Assembly: GCF_014874095.1 (NCBI RefSeq)
Contig: NZ_JADBEB010000001.1
Span: 1,612,001 to 1,676,000, forward strand
Direction of reading: 5' to 3'
Length of the DNA: 64,000 nucleotides
From: Plantactinospora soyae
GTDB taxonomy: Bacteria; Actinomycetota; Actinomycetes; Mycobacteriales; Micromonosporaceae
Each line of letters starts with the position of its first letter. Position 1 is the first letter of the stretch. The notes beneath the pieces are model-generated. The model did not search any database. It was not told the origin of the DNA and was given only the letters and a program-made list of their open reading frames with translations. The position numbers and the translations under genes are program-made. Of this stretch, positions 34,370 through 43,346 are shown piece by piece.

Positions 34370-34927
34370 ATGCCACCACCGCGCGGTCGTCCGTGCCGGC
34401 AGCTGTCCGTGGGCACCGCCGTGCCCCGGCACCGCCGGACCGGGTGCCCTGACGCCCGACCCGGCGTCCGGCGAGCCGGGCGAGTGCGGCCGGGCCGGCC
34501 CGCCGGGGTCGACCGGGTCCGGCGGCGGACGACCGGGGCGCGGCGGGACCGGGGCGCGAACCCGGTCGAGTTGGCCGTGCTGATGCCGGCCATCCTGCTC
34601 CTGCTGCTCGCCTCGATCCAGGCCGCGGCCTGGTTCATCGCCCGGTCCACCGCGCTGAACGCCGCCCAGTCGGCGGTCAGCGCGCAGCGTGCGTACCAGG
34701 CCGAGCCCGGGGTGGGCGAGGATCGGGCGGAGGACTTCCTCGACCGGGCGGGTGACTGGCTGGTCGGCTGGGAGGTCACGGTGACCGCCCCGGAGCCGGA
34801 CGACACCCAGGTGAGCGCCACCGTCACCGGCGAGCCACTCCGGATCATGCCGTTCATCTCGCTACCGGGCATCAGTGAGACCGCCTTCGGCACGGTGGAA
34901 CGGTTCGTCGACGAGGACCAGCCGTGA
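34370..34927 (+). CDS. TadE-like pseudopilin
   Basis: Protein of 185 residues. The prepilin motif DRG-ANPVELAVLMPAILLLLLA gives Glu at +5 after cleavage behind Gly and a single hydrophobic helix, as in TadE. The mature domain is small (about 120 residues). An Arg/Pro-rich leader of about 63 residues before the cleavage site is unusually long; a later start is possible, but there is no better ribosome site. It overlaps the next gene by 4 bp. Confidence 0.85.
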   Translation: MPPPRGRPCRQLSVGTAVPRHRRTGCPDARPGVRRAGRVRPGRPAGVDRVRRRTTGARRDRGANPVELAVLMPAILLLLLASIQAAAWFIARSTALNAAQSAVSAQRAYQAEPGVGEDRAEDFLDRAGDWLVGWEVTVTAPEPDDTQVSATVTGEPLRIMPFISLPGISETAFGTVERFVDEDQP

Positions 34928-35394
34928 CCGGCCGGGACCGGGGCTCGGTCTCGGTGGAGACGGCGATCCTCGCGCCGGCCTTCCTGGCGCTGGTGGCGCT
35001 GGCCGGGGTCGCCGGCCGGACCGCCGTCGCCCACGAGGCGATCGAGGTCGCCGCGCACGATGCCGCCCGGGCCGCCTCGATCTCGCGTACCGCCCCGGAC
35101 GGTCGGGACGCGGCGCGGGCGGCGGTGGCGGACCGGCTGGCGGCGGAGGGGCTCTCCTGCTCCGGGGAGCCGACCCTGGTCCTCGCGGGCTCGATGAACG
35201 GCGAGGACGCCGACTTCGAGGACGTGTACGCCAGCGGCCTCGGCACCGACGCGTCGGTCGTGGTGACGGTCACCTGCGACGTACCGGTACGGGACCTGCG
35301 GATGCCGCTGCTGTCAGGGATGCGGACGTTCACCACCGTCGAGGCGACGTTCGCCTCCCCGCTGGACCGCTACCGTGGCCGGAGCCTCCGGTGA
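34924..35394 (+). CDS. TadE/TadF-like pseudopilin
   Basis: Protein of 156 residues starting MTGRDRG-SVSVETAILAPAFLALVALAG, a TadE-type class III prepilin motif with Glu at +5 and a hydrophobic helix. The extracellular part contains two Cys (LSCSGEP, VTCDVPV) that may form a disulfide. It is coupled to the genes on both sides through GTGA overlaps. It probably forms minor pseudopilins with its neighbour after processing by the prepilin peptidase at 26360. Confidence 0.88.
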   Translation: MTGRDRGSVSVETAILAPAFLALVALAGVAGRTAVAHEAIEVAAHDAARAASISRTAPDGRDAARAAVADRLAAEGLSCSGEPTLVLAGSMNGEDADFEDVYASGLGTDASVVVTVTCDVPVRDLRMPLLSGMRTFTTVEATFASPLDRYRGRSLR

Positions 35395-35843
35395 CCGGGC
35401 GGACCGCCGACGGGGCCCCGGTCGGGCGGGACTCCGGACGGGTGAGCCTCTTCCTCGCGGTCGCGCTGATCGGGGTACTGGCGATCATCGGGCTGGCGTA
35501 CGACGGCGCCGGCCAGCTCCGCTCCATGCAGCGTGCCGACAACCTCGCGGCCGAGGCGGCCCGAGCCGGCGGCCAGGCGATCGACCTGGGCCAACTGCTC
35601 GAGGACGGCACCACCGTGCTGGACCAGGCCGCGGCGGAGGACGCGGTCGACAACTACCTCGCGAGCGTGGACGGGGTCACGCTCACGCAGGTGCGATTCG
35701 ACGCCGCCGGCGACAACTCCGCGCTGACGGTCAGCCTCGAACTCGACTACGACACCGTTTTCCTCGACCTCTTCGGCTTCGCCGACAACATCACGGTGCC
35801 CGGTACGGCCACCGCGACACTCCTCACCACGACGAACCGCTGA
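35391..35843 (+). CDS. TadG-like pilus protein
   Basis: A 150-residue protein starting with RDSG-RVSLFLAVALIGVLAIIGLAYDGAGQL, a TadG-type N-terminal membrane helix, followed by SMQRADNLAAEAARAGGQAID, which matches the helical segment after the first helix of TadG proteins. It lacks the large C-terminal von Willebrand-like domain of proteobacterial TadG. There is no Glu at +5. The start overlaps the previous stop (GTGA). Confidence 0.85.
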   Translation: MTGRTADGAPVGRDSGRVSLFLAVALIGVLAIIGLAYDGAGQLRSMQRADNLAAEAARAGGQAIDLGQLLEDGTTVLDQAAAEDAVDNYLASVDGVTLTQVRFDAAGDNSALTVSLELDYDTVFLDLFGFADNITVPGTATATLLTTTNR

Positions 35844-35858
35844 ATAGGGGGCATTGCC

Positions 35859-37163
35859 ATGCCTGCATCGCGGACGGCCCGGCGGGCCGGTCAGTTCTGC
35901 ACCGGTCTCGGGGCGTTGATCGTCCTGATCGGGCTCCTGGTCGGGGCACCGCTGGCCCTGCTGACCCTCGCCGGCAACCCGCTACCCGACCACGTACCGA
36001 GCGTCGACGAGATCAGCTCCGCGCTGACCAGTCGGGACGACGGACGGCTCTTCCTCCGGACTTTGGCCGTCGTCGGATGGGCCGGCTGGGCGACGTTCGC
36101 CCTCTCCGTACTGGTCGAGGTGCCCGCCCGGATCCTCCGCCGGCCGGCGATCCGGCTGCCCGGACTCGGCCGCCAGCAGCGGTGGGCGGCGACGCTGATC
36201 GGTTCGGTGGCGCTGGTCATCGCCGTCAGCCCCGCCGCCACCGCGGCGAGCGCGGTGGCCACGACGACGGTGTCGGCACCGGCGCTGCCCGCCGCGCCCG
36301 TCGTGGCGGCCGCCCCCTTCCTGACCGGTCAACCGGCCGCCGCCGGTCTGCCCGTGGCGGCGGAGCCCGCCTCCGGACCGGCCCCGCACTGGCTGGTGGC
36401 GCCGTCGAAGGACCCCGCTGCCGAACCCGTACCCGTGTACCGGGTGGAGAAGGGCGACTACCTCGGCCACATCGCCGGCCGCTATCTCGGCGACTTCGAC
36501 CGCTATCCCGAGTTGGCCCGGCTCAACAAGATCCGTGATCCCGACCGGATCCGGCCGGGCCAGTTCCTGCACCTGCCGCCGGCCGCCGAGGACGGCGGCG
36601 TACGCCAGCACGCCACCGGTCTGGTCGCGGTGCCACCGCCGCCGGGCGGCTGGCCGCAGGTCGCGCCCGACGGCTCCGTACCGCAGGTCGAGCAGCCGGA
36701 CGGGGCGGCGCCGCCGCAGAACGCCGTACCCCGGTCGACCGGTCCGACGGCGGGCCCGCAGCAGCCGGTCGCTCCGCGTCAGTCGGTCGCGCCGCAACAG
36801 TCGGAGACACCGCTGCGGTCCGCCGCTCCCGAGCGGACGGTCGCGCCGCAGGGATCCGCCACGCCGGGGCGGCCGGTGGCGCCGCAAGCGTCCGCTACGC
36901 CGCAGCGGCCGGCCGGCTCGCCAGAGCCGGCGGTGCCGGTACCGGCGCAGCCGGGCAACGGCGCCGACGACGACGACGCCACGTACACGATCAGCGCCTC
37001 GCGGGCCGGACCGGTGGACGACCTCAACCGGCCACTCGCGGTCTCCGCCGTCATCGCGGTGGCCAGCATCGTGGGGGCGCAGATCGGCGCGGTCTTCGGT
37101 CTCCGGGGCCGGTCCGGCCGGCGTCCCCCGATCGGCAACGGCCGGCACCGGCTACGCGGCTGA
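35859..37163 (+). CDS. LysM-domain membrane protein of the Tad operon
   Basis: Protein of 434 residues. Two N-terminal membrane helices (about 14-38 and 70-92) and a third (about 108-128) anchor it. A LysM peptidoglycan-binding domain follows at about 190-245 (YRVEKGDYLGHIAGRYLGDFDRYPELARLN...GQFLHLP). Next is a Pro/Gln/Ala-rich linker of about 140 residues with repeats like PVAPRQSVAPQQS, then a last membrane helix (about 393-412). In many actinobacteria the next gene encodes a BTAD/SARP regulator, often fused to or overlapping this one. Here that gene is absent and the operon ends. It may dock the pilus machine to the wall. RBS AGGGGG at good spacing. Confidence 0.85.
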   Translation: MPASRTARRAGQFCTGLGALIVLIGLLVGAPLALLTLAGNPLPDHVPSVDEISSALTSRDDGRLFLRTLAVVGWAGWATFALSVLVEVPARILRRPAIRLPGLGRQQRWAATLIGSVALVIAVSPAATAASAVATTTVSAPALPAAPVVAAAPFLTGQPAAAGLPVAAEPASGPAPHWLVAPSKDPAAEPVPVYRVEKGDYLGHIAGRYLGDFDRYPELARLNKIRDPDRIRPGQFLHLPPAAEDGGVRQHATGLVAVPPPPGGWPQVAPDGSVPQVEQPDGAAPPQNAVPRSTGPTAGPQQPVAPRQSVAPQQSETPLRSAAPERTVAPQGSATPGRPVAPQASATPQRPAGSPEPAVPVPAQPGNGADDDDATYTISASRAGPVDDLNRPLAVSAVIAVASIVGAQIGAVFGLRGRSGRRPPIGNGRHRLRG

Positions 37164-37274
37164 GCGGGGAACTCGCCCGGGAGGTGCCAAAGTCGATCAC
37201 GGGTGGAGATCGCGGGGCGGGGCACGCCACGTGGTCGGTCCCGCCCGGACGACCCCGGTGACGACGCGGGGCGG

Positions 37275-38153
37275 TCAGGGCAGGCGGGTCTGGAGGACGC
37301 CGCCCACCACCCGGGTGGGTAGGACCTGCTGGTCGGTGCCGGCCGGGCCGTGCACCACCTCGCCACCGTTCAGCGCGAACGTACTGCCGTGCCAGGGGCA
37401 CTTGACACAGGTACGGCCGTCAACCCTCGTCACCTCGCCCGCGCCGAGCGGACCGCTCTGGTGGGCGCACCGCTCCAGCATCACGGTGATCTCGTCGCCG
37501 TCCCGGTAGACCACGACGGCGATCTCGTCGATCCGACGGGTCAGCAGGGTGTGTTCCGGCAGGTTGTCCAGGTCCGCCACCGGATGCCAGCCCTCCTCGA
37601 TCCGGCGCAGGTCGGGAACGCCCTGGTTGACCCCGGCCGCCTGCTTGTAGGCGAGATGCCCGCCGAGGAAGGCGCCGCTGCTGACCGCCGCCAGGCCGGC
37701 GAATCCGAGGGTACGACCGATGCCGTGCCGCCCGCTCAGCCGGGCGGCCAGCGAGCCGGCGTACAGCAGGATGGCCACGCCGTTCGCGGCGGCGTGCACC
37801 AGGCCCACCCGTTGCTGCTCCCGGGACAGCGACCCCCAGTCGTTCCAGCCGGCGATGGCGGCGGGCAGCGCGGACGCCGTACCGATCGCCACCAGGGTGG
37901 TGGCGGCGCGGCGCTGGCCGGGTAGCAGGTCGAGGATCGCCGTGCAGGTCCAGGCGCCGGTCGGCACCTGCACCAGCACCGGATGCAGCGGATGTCCCAG
38001 CCACACCCCGTGTAGAAGGTCCCGGGCCCACTGCGGCCGGATCGCCGAGGCGACCACGCGCTGCATCCGGTCCGCCGTCCGGTCGAGTCCGGCAGCCTGC
38101 TCAAGTCTGGTCAAAAGGGCTCGCACCGGCCGGGGCTTCCCGAAGTCGGGCAC
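37275..38153 (-). CDS. DUF2231-Rieske [2Fe-2S] fusion protein
   Basis: Protein of 292 residues. The N-terminal DUF2231 membrane domain (about 40-170) begins HGVWLGHPLHPVLVQVPTGAW and has four hydrophobic helices. The C-terminal Rieske domain (about 190-290) binds a 2Fe-2S cluster through C-x-H in ERCAHQSGPLG and C-x2-H in KCPWHGSTF. The combination is common in actinobacteria and is presumed to be a membrane-bound electron carrier of unknown partner. Convergent with the Tad operon; it is divergent from the SDR gene with 76 bp between starts. Confidence 0.9.
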   Translation of the reverse strand: MPDFGKPRPVRALLTRLEQAAGLDRTADRMQRVVASAIRPQWARDLLHGVWLGHPLHPVLVQVPTGAWTCTAILDLLPGQRRAATTLVAIGTASALPAAIAGWNDWGSLSREQQRVGLVHAAANGVAILLYAGSLAARLSGRHGIGRTLGFAGLAAVSSGAFLGGHLAYKQAAGVNQGVPDLRRIEEGWHPVADLDNLPEHTLLTRRIDEIAVVVYRDGDEITVMLERCAHQSGPLGAGEVTRVDGRTCVKCPWHGSTFALNGGEVVHGPAGTDQQVLPTRVVGGVLQTRLP

Positions 38154-38229
38154 GGCAAACCCTCGGCACCCCGATACTCCCCGGACGGATTACGGCATGC
38201 CCCGACCGGTGCGGGGTAGACCGGCCGAC

Positions 38230-39273
38230 ATGCGGATCGCGATCACCGGGGCCACCGGGAACGTCGGCACCGCGCTGCTGCGCCGGCTGGCCACCGAGCC
38301 GGACATCGAGGTGATCGGCATCGCCCGCCGCTGCCCACGGCCGGACGCGGGTGCGCCGTACGACCGGGTGGAGTGGCACGCCGCCGACCTCGGTGACCCG
38401 GCCTGTCTGCAACCGCTGGCCGACCGGCTGGCCGGTGTCGACGCGGTGGTGCACCTGGCCTGGCAGATCCAGCCCAGCCACCAGCGGGCCCAGCTCCGCC
38501 GGACCAATCTCAACGGCAGCCGGCACGTTCTCAACGCGATGCTCGCCGCCGACGTGTCGAAGCTGGTCCACGCCTCCTCCGTCGGGACGTACGCCCCCGG
38601 CCCGAAGGACCAGCGGATCGACGAGAGCTGGCCGGTCACCGGCGTCGGACGATCCGGCTACAGCGTGGACAAGGCGGCGGTGGAGGCGATGCTCGACGGG
38701 GCCGAGCGGGACTATCCGGTACTGCGGGTGACCCGGCTCCGGAAGGGGCTGGTCCTCCAGCGCGACGCCGGTGCCGAGATCACCCGGTACTTCCTGGGCC
38801 GGTTCGTTCCGGTCTCCCTGCTGCGCTCGGGTCGGCTGCCGGTGGTGCCCCGGCACCGGCGGCTACGGGTCCAGGTGGTGCACGCCGACGACGTCGCCGA
38901 CGCGTACCTGCGGGCCCTGCGCAGTGACCTGACCGGCGCGTTCAACATCGCCGCCGAACCGGTGCTCGACGGACCGCTGGTCGCGGCGGAGTGGGGCGGC
39001 TGGGCCGCGCCGCTGCCGCTGACCCTGCTGCGGATGCTGACCCGGGCCGCGTGGCGGAGCCGGCTGGTCCCCGCCGACGAGGGCTGGTTCGAGGTGAGCA
39101 CGGCGGTCCCGCTGATGGACTGCTCCCGGGCCGAGCGGGAGTTGGGCTGGCGGCCCCGGCGCGATGCCCGCGACGCCCTGCGCGACCTGCTCTCCGGCAT
39201 CGCCACCGGTGCCGGCACCGACAGCCCGCCGATGCGCCCCAAGGGACGGCCCACCGGCCACCGGGCGGCGTGA
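38230..39273 (+). CDS. NAD(P)-dependent epimerase/dehydratase (extended SDR)
   Basis: Protein of 347 residues. The N-terminal nucleotide-binding motif is TGATGNVG, with Asp in AADLGDP; the catalytic Ser-Tyr-Lys set is near VHASSVGTYAPG and in YSVDKAAVE. The C-terminal half is the substrate domain (VVHADDVADAYLRALR...). Substrate not evident; similar proteins act on nucleotide sugars or are atypical SDRs. The ATG at 38230 starts the Rossmann fold; an in-frame ATG at 38197 is possible. No operon partner. Confidence 0.88.
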   Translation: MRIAITGATGNVGTALLRRLATEPDIEVIGIARRCPRPDAGAPYDRVEWHAADLGDPACLQPLADRLAGVDAVVHLAWQIQPSHQRAQLRRTNLNGSRHVLNAMLAADVSKLVHASSVGTYAPGPKDQRIDESWPVTGVGRSGYSVDKAAVEAMLDGAERDYPVLRVTRLRKGLVLQRDAGAEITRYFLGRFVPVSLLRSGRLPVVPRHRRLRVQVVHADDVADAYLRALRSDLTGAFNIAAEPVLDGPLVAAEWGGWAAPLPLTLLRMLTRAAWRSRLVPADEGWFEVSTAVPLMDCSRAERELGWRPRRDARDALRDLLSGIATGAGTDSPPMRPKGRPTGHRAA

Positions 39274-39350
39274 CCGGAGGCCGGCCGGTCCGAGGGGCTC
39301 CGAACTGATCCGGCTGTCGTCGACGGGGTGCCGTGGCACAGTGGACCTCC

Positions 39351-39719
39351 ATGGACATCGCGCGGGTACGGGACTGGATCGCGGGCTACGAGCGAGCCTG
39401 GCGTACGCCGGGCGTCGAGCCGCTGGCCGAACTCTTCTCCGTCGACGCGAGCTACCTCCAGGGGCCGTACCGTGATCCGGTGGTCGGCCTGTCGGCGATC
39501 GCCCGGATGTGGGAGGCGGAACGCGACGGCCCGGGCGAGGTGTTCACGATGACCAGCGAGGTCGTCGCGGTGGACGGCGACGTCGGGGTGGCCCGGATCG
39601 AGGTCCACTACGGCGAGCCGCCGGGCCGGGCGGAGTTCCGCGACCTGTGGATCATGCGGTTCGACGCGGACGGCCGGTGTACGTCGTTCGAGGAGTGGCC
39701 GTTCGCGCCGCCCCGCTGA
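39351..39719 (+). CDS. SnoaL-like (NTF2-fold) protein
   Basis: A 122-residue protein with the NTF2/SnoaL fold pattern: WIAGYERAWRTPGVEPLAELFSVDASYLQGPY, then GLSAIARMWEAERDGP, then beta strands ending LWIMRFDADGRCTSFEEWPF. Members include small isomerases, hydrolases and binding proteins. Function not predictable. The ATG at 39351 is preferred to the GTG at 39333, which also reads in frame; neither has a strong ribosome site. Confidence 0.8.
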   Translation: MDIARVRDWIAGYERAWRTPGVEPLAELFSVDASYLQGPYRDPVVGLSAIARMWEAERDGPGEVFTMTSEVVAVDGDVGVARIEVHYGEPPGRAEFRDLWIMRFDADGRCTSFEEWPFAPPR

Positions 39720-39778
39720 TTCCCCGCCCCGCTGATCCCCCGCCCCGCTGATCTGACCAGCCGTGATCGGTCGAGCGG

Positions 39779-40975
39779 TCAGCGCATGCCCAGCGCCGCC
39801 GCGATGATCCTCTGGGTGATCAACGGCTGCTCCTCGCCCTTCGCGTCGGTCGAGTTCACCGAGTAGGCCGCCCGGAGGCTGCCGTCCCGACTGGCGGCGA
39901 CGGCGGCGGAGTAGCCGTACCGGGCGCCGGACTTGCCCCAGAGAACCTCGCCGGTCGGCAGCGGGAACGCGGTCAGACCGACGCTGTAGAGCGCCGGCCC
40001 GCCGCCCACGTCCGACACCTTCGGCAGGGTGAACATCTCGTCGAGCTGGGCGGCAGGGAGCAGCCGGCCGGCGAACAGCTCCCGCAGGAAGGTGTCCAGG
40101 TCGGCGAGAGTGGAGATCATGTCACCGGCGGCCGGCGTCATCGTCTGGCTCCAGTTCGTCACGTCGACCAGCGCGGTCCGGCCGCCACGGGTGACGGTCT
40201 GGTAGCCGTGTGCGTGCGGGCCACGGATCGTCGGATCCGAGCCGGGTACGTAGGTGTCGCGCAACCCGAGCGGCTCGAAGATCCGTTCCCGCATCTCGTG
40301 GCCGTACGACCGGCCGGTGACCCGCTCGATCAGCATCCCGGCGACGATGTAGCCCATGTTCGTGTAGTGCTGCATGTCGCCCGGCTCGAACGCCCGCTCG
40401 TTGCGCAGCCCGGCCCGGACGATCTGCTCGGGCGTCCACCGGTCGAACCGGTGTGCGAGCTGCCATTCGATGCTCTCCGGCAGGGTCGGGCTCGGCAGGC
40501 CGTTGGTGTGGTCCAGCAGCTCGCGGACGGTCACGGCCGGATAGTCGGCGGGCAGCAGTCGGGGCAGGTAACGCTGCACCGGAACGTCGAGGCCGATCCG
40601 ACCCTCGGCGACGAGTTGCAGTACCACCGTCGCGGTGAAGGCCTTGGTCACGCTGCCGATCCGGAATCGCGCGTCGGCCGGTACCGGCGCCTCGCTACGA
40701 AGGTCCAGCACGCCGGACCGGCCGGTCCAGCAGCCGGCGCCGGTGCTCACCCGTACCTGGGCGGCGGTCGCCTCCGCGCTGGGCAGGCCCTGGATCGCCG
40801 CCACCATCGCGGCCGGGTCGACACCCGTACCGGTGCACGCGGCCGGTCTCTGCCGGCCGGTCGCATCGCTGCCGGCAACGGGCGTGCCGGCCAGGGCCGG
40901 CGAGACGAGGGTGCCGGCGAGCGCGACGCCGACCAGGGCGGCACCGACACGGGTACGTCCATTGCTGATCTTCAT
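39779..40975 (-). CDS. Secreted serine hydrolase (class C beta-lactamase/DD-peptidase family)
   Basis: Exported protein of 398 residues with a signal peptide (KISNGRTR...VGVALAGTLVSPALAG). Penicillin-binding-type active-site motifs are S-x-x-K in GSVTKAFT, Y-x-N in HYTNMGY and a K-S-G-like box in WGKSGARYGY. It resembles R61-type D-Ala-D-Ala carboxypeptidases and EstB-type esterases more than true beta-lactamases. The start at ATG 40975 begins the signal sequence; nine codons upstream are also open. Convergent with the SnoaL-like gene. Confidence 0.9.
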   Translation of the reverse strand: MKISNGRTRVGAALVGVALAGTLVSPALAGTPVAGSDATGRQRPAACTGTGVDPAAMVAAIQGLPSAEATAAQVRVSTGAGCWTGRSGVLDLRSEAPVPADARFRIGSVTKAFTATVVLQLVAEGRIGLDVPVQRYLPRLLPADYPAVTVRELLDHTNGLPSPTLPESIEWQLAHRFDRWTPEQIVRAGLRNERAFEPGDMQHYTNMGYIVAGMLIERVTGRSYGHEMRERIFEPLGLRDTYVPGSDPTIRGPHAHGYQTVTRGGRTALVDVTNWSQTMTPAAGDMISTLADLDTFLRELFAGRLLPAAQLDEMFTLPKVSDVGGGPALYSVGLTAFPLPTGEVLWGKSGARYGYSAAVAASRDGSLRAAYSVNSTDAKGEEQPLITQRIIAAALGMR

Positions 40976-41059
40976 ACGGTCAGTCTCTGGCTGTCCCCGC
41001 AACCGGGCATCAGGGACGTGTCCCCCGACAAACCCGGAACCGGGTACCTAGGGGGTTCT

Positions 41060-41106
41060 TTCGACCGTGGCGTGTCGACGGGCTACGACGGTGGCGTGTC
41101 GACGGG
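41060..41106. repeat. Short direct repeat between the serine hydrolase and MocR genes
   Basis: GGCGTGTCGACGGGCTACG occurs twice in tandem with a period of about 26 bp (roughly 41067-41085 and 41093-41111), the second copy reaching the 3' end of the MocR gene. Probably a recent slippage duplication. Confidence 0.6.
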
Positions 41107-42525
41107 CTACGGCTGTGGCGGCAGCGCCCGGTGGAGTGCGTCCAGTGCCGCCCGGTACGCGTGGTCCGGCGGGGTGGCGTAGCCGACGACCAGGGCGTCC
41201 TCGGCCGGCGTCGTGGCCTGCGGGTGCCGGAAGGTGGCGAGGCCGTCGACGGCGATGCCCAGCCAGGCGGCCGCGTTGACCGTGGACCGTTCGGTTCCGG
41301 GCGGCAGCCGCAGGACCGAGTGCAGGCCGGCGGCGATACCGGTGGCCGTGACGTGTGGCGCGTGTTCGGCGAGGGTGTCGACGAGCAGGTTGCGCCGCTG
41401 GCGGTAGCGCTGCCGCATCCGGCGGATGTGCCGGTCGTAGCGGCCGGAGGCGATGAAGTCGGCGAGCGTGAGCTGATCGAGGGCACTCGCCCAGGCCTCC
41501 CGCTCGCCCTTGACGGCCAGCACCGGATCGACGAGGTGCCCGGGCAGGACCATCCAGCCGAGCCGGAGGGCCGGGGACAGGCTCTTGCTGACCGAGCCGA
41601 CGTACACGACGTGGTCCGGATCCAACCCCTGGAGGGCGCCGACCGGTTCGCGGTCGTACCGGAACTCCCCGTCGTAGTCGTCCTCCAGGATCAGCCCGTC
41701 GCGGACTCCGGCCCAGTCGACCACGGCCGTACGCCGGACGGGGTGCAGCGGTCCACCGGTCGGGAACTGGTGGGCCGGGGTGAGCAGCACCGCCCGGACG
41801 CCCTTGGTGTGGGCCAGTTCCTCGGTCCTGGAGCCGCGTTCGTCGAGTCCGAGCGGGATCGTCCGGACCGACGCCGCGTCCAGGATCGCGCGGTGGAAGG
41901 CGAGCCCGTAGGACTCCACCGCCAGTGGTCCACGCAACACCCGACCGCCGAACAGCAGCCGCAGGGCGTGGGCGAAGCCGGAGCAGATCACGATCCGGTC
42001 GGCTGTGCTGCGTACCCCCCTGACCCGGGCCAGGTAGTCGGCCAGGGCGTGCCGGAGTTCGATCCGGCCCTGGGGGTCACCGGGGCCGAAGGCGTCGTTG
42101 GGGGCGGCGGTCAGGGCGCGGCGGCTGGCGGCGAGCCAGGCGGCGCGGGGAAAGGCGGAGGCGTCCGGCTGCCCCTGCCGCAGGTTGTGTTCGGGGGCGG
42201 CGGACCGCGGGACCCTCTTCGGCACGCGGGCGGGTCTGGGTGGTTCGGCCCGGCTGGCGACGCGGGTGCCGGAGCCCTGGCGGGCGGTCAGCCAGCCCTC
42301 GGCGATCAGTTCGGCGTAGGCGTCGGCGACGGTGTTGCGGGCCAGGCCGAGATCGGCGGCGAGTGACCGGTAGGGCGGCAGCCGGGTGCCGGGGGCGAGC
42401 CTGCCGGCCCGGACGGCCTCGCGCAGTGCCCGGGCGAGGACGGTACGGCGGCTGCCGGCCCCGGACAGCTCAAGATGCAGGTCGGCGCCGATCCGCTCGG
42501 CCAGATTGACCCACGATTCCACCAT
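41107..42525 (-). CDS. MocR-family regulator (GntR HTH fused to aminotransferase domain)
   Basis: Protein of 472 residues. The N-terminal winged helix (about 15-85) reads LARALREAVRAGRLAPGTRLPPYRSLAADLGLARNTVADAY, seen here in parts as LPPYRSLAADLGLARNT. The C-terminal fold-type I aminotransferase-like domain has the PLP Lys in GSVSKSLSPALRLGW and the DDYDGEFRYD motif. MocR proteins sense PLP or related metabolites and regulate vitamin B6, GABA or other genes. No pyridoxine or GABA gene is adjacent here; the target is unknown. Its upstream region carries a 41-bp minisatellite. Confidence 0.93.
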   Translation of the reverse strand: MVESWVNLAERIGADLHLELSGAGSRRTVLARALREAVRAGRLAPGTRLPPYRSLAADLGLARNTVADAYAELIAEGWLTARQGSGTRVASRAEPPRPARVPKRVPRSAAPEHNLRQGQPDASAFPRAAWLAASRRALTAAPNDAFGPGDPQGRIELRHALADYLARVRGVRSTADRIVICSGFAHALRLLFGGRVLRGPLAVESYGLAFHRAILDAASVRTIPLGLDERGSRTEELAHTKGVRAVLLTPAHQFPTGGPLHPVRRTAVVDWAGVRDGLILEDDYDGEFRYDREPVGALQGLDPDHVVYVGSVSKSLSPALRLGWMVLPGHLVDPVLAVKGEREAWASALDQLTLADFIASGRYDRHIRRMRQRYRQRRNLLVDTLAEHAPHVTATGIAAGLHSVLRLPPGTERSTVNAAAWLGIAVDGLATFRHPQATTPAEDALVVGYATPPDHAYRAALDALHRALPPQP

Positions 42526-42612
42526 CAGTTCGCACCCTACCAGCGGTCAAGGGCACCACCGGCCGACCTCCGGGCATCGTCTCCGCACCCGCCGGGCGAT
42601 AACCTCGGCTCC

Positions 42613-42745
42613 GGCAGACGGCGTCTCCGGTCGAGATGCAGAGAACGAGAACCGGCAGACGGCGTCTCCGGTCGAGATGCAGAGAACGAGAACCGGCAGG
42701 CGGCGTCTCCGGTCGAGGTGCAGAGGACGAGAACCGGCAGGCGGC
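42613..42745. repeat. 41-bp minisatellite, three units plus a partial fourth
   Basis: Units start at 42613, 42654 and 42695, and a partial one starts at 42736. Units 1 and 2 are identical (GGCAGACGGCGTCTCCGGTC, then GAGATGCAGAGAACGAGAACC); unit 3 has three changes. The period is not a multiple of three, so it is not a coding repeat. It fills the space between the divergent MocR and DUF402 genes. Confidence 0.92.
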
Positions 42746-42776
42746 CGGCGGAGAACCGGAAGGCGGGCGGTACGGC

Positions 42777-43280
42777 GTGACGCAGCAGGGCAGCGGCGGG
42801 ACCCTCACGGCGGGCAACACGGTCACGGTGCGGTTGGTCAAGGCGCCGCGCCCGGACAAGTCGTACCCGGCGTCGGTGCTCTCCGACGACGGCACCCACG
42901 TGGTGGTCCGGGCACCCTGGTCCGACCCGGTGGTCCGGGACATGGGCTTCGTCCGGTTCGAGCCGGGTGACATCTTCACCGAGCACTACTGGCGGGACCG
43001 GTGGTACTCGGTGAAGGAGGTGCACGACTCGGCCGGCGGGTTCAAGGGCTGGTACTGCGACGTGACCCGGCCGGCCGAGGTGTGCGACGGCGTACTCGTG
43101 GTACCGGACCTGGACCTCGACCTGTGGGCGTCGGCCGACCGGAGCCAGGTGCTGCGGCTCGACGAGGACGAGTTCCTGGCCAGCGGGCTGACCGAGCGCG
43201 ACCCGGAGGCGGCGACCCAGGCCCGCCGGGCCCTCGACGAGCTGGCCGACCTCGCCGCCGAGGGTTTCCGCACGATCTGA
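42777..43280 (+). CDS. DUF402-domain protein
   Basis: A 167-residue soluble protein with the DUF402 beta-barrel fold: VRLVKAPRPDKSYPASVLSDDG, then FEPGDIFTEHYWRDRWYSVKEVHD, then GWYCDVTRPAEV and VVPDLDLDLWASADRSQVLRLDEDEF. Characterised relatives are nucleoside di/triphosphatases or RNA-associated proteins; the acidic YCDVTRP...DLDLDLW set would bind metal. The GTG at 42777 begins the domain. Its promoter must lie in or beside the 41-bp minisatellite. Confidence 0.85.
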   Translation: MTQQGSGGTLTAGNTVTVRLVKAPRPDKSYPASVLSDDGTHVVVRAPWSDPVVRDMGFVRFEPGDIFTEHYWRDRWYSVKEVHDSAGGFKGWYCDVTRPAEVCDGVLVVPDLDLDLWASADRSQVLRLDEDEFLASGLTERDPEAATQARRALDELADLAAEGFRTI

Positions 43281-43346
43281 CGGCCCGACCCGGTGCGGTG
43301 CTATTGGGGGGTGCGGGAGTGGGGTGCCGGCGGGCATCCTGGTCCG

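Noticed and set aside
42613-42745. CRISPR array
   Set aside because: Units are contiguous with no spacers, and no cas gene is present; it is a minisatellite.
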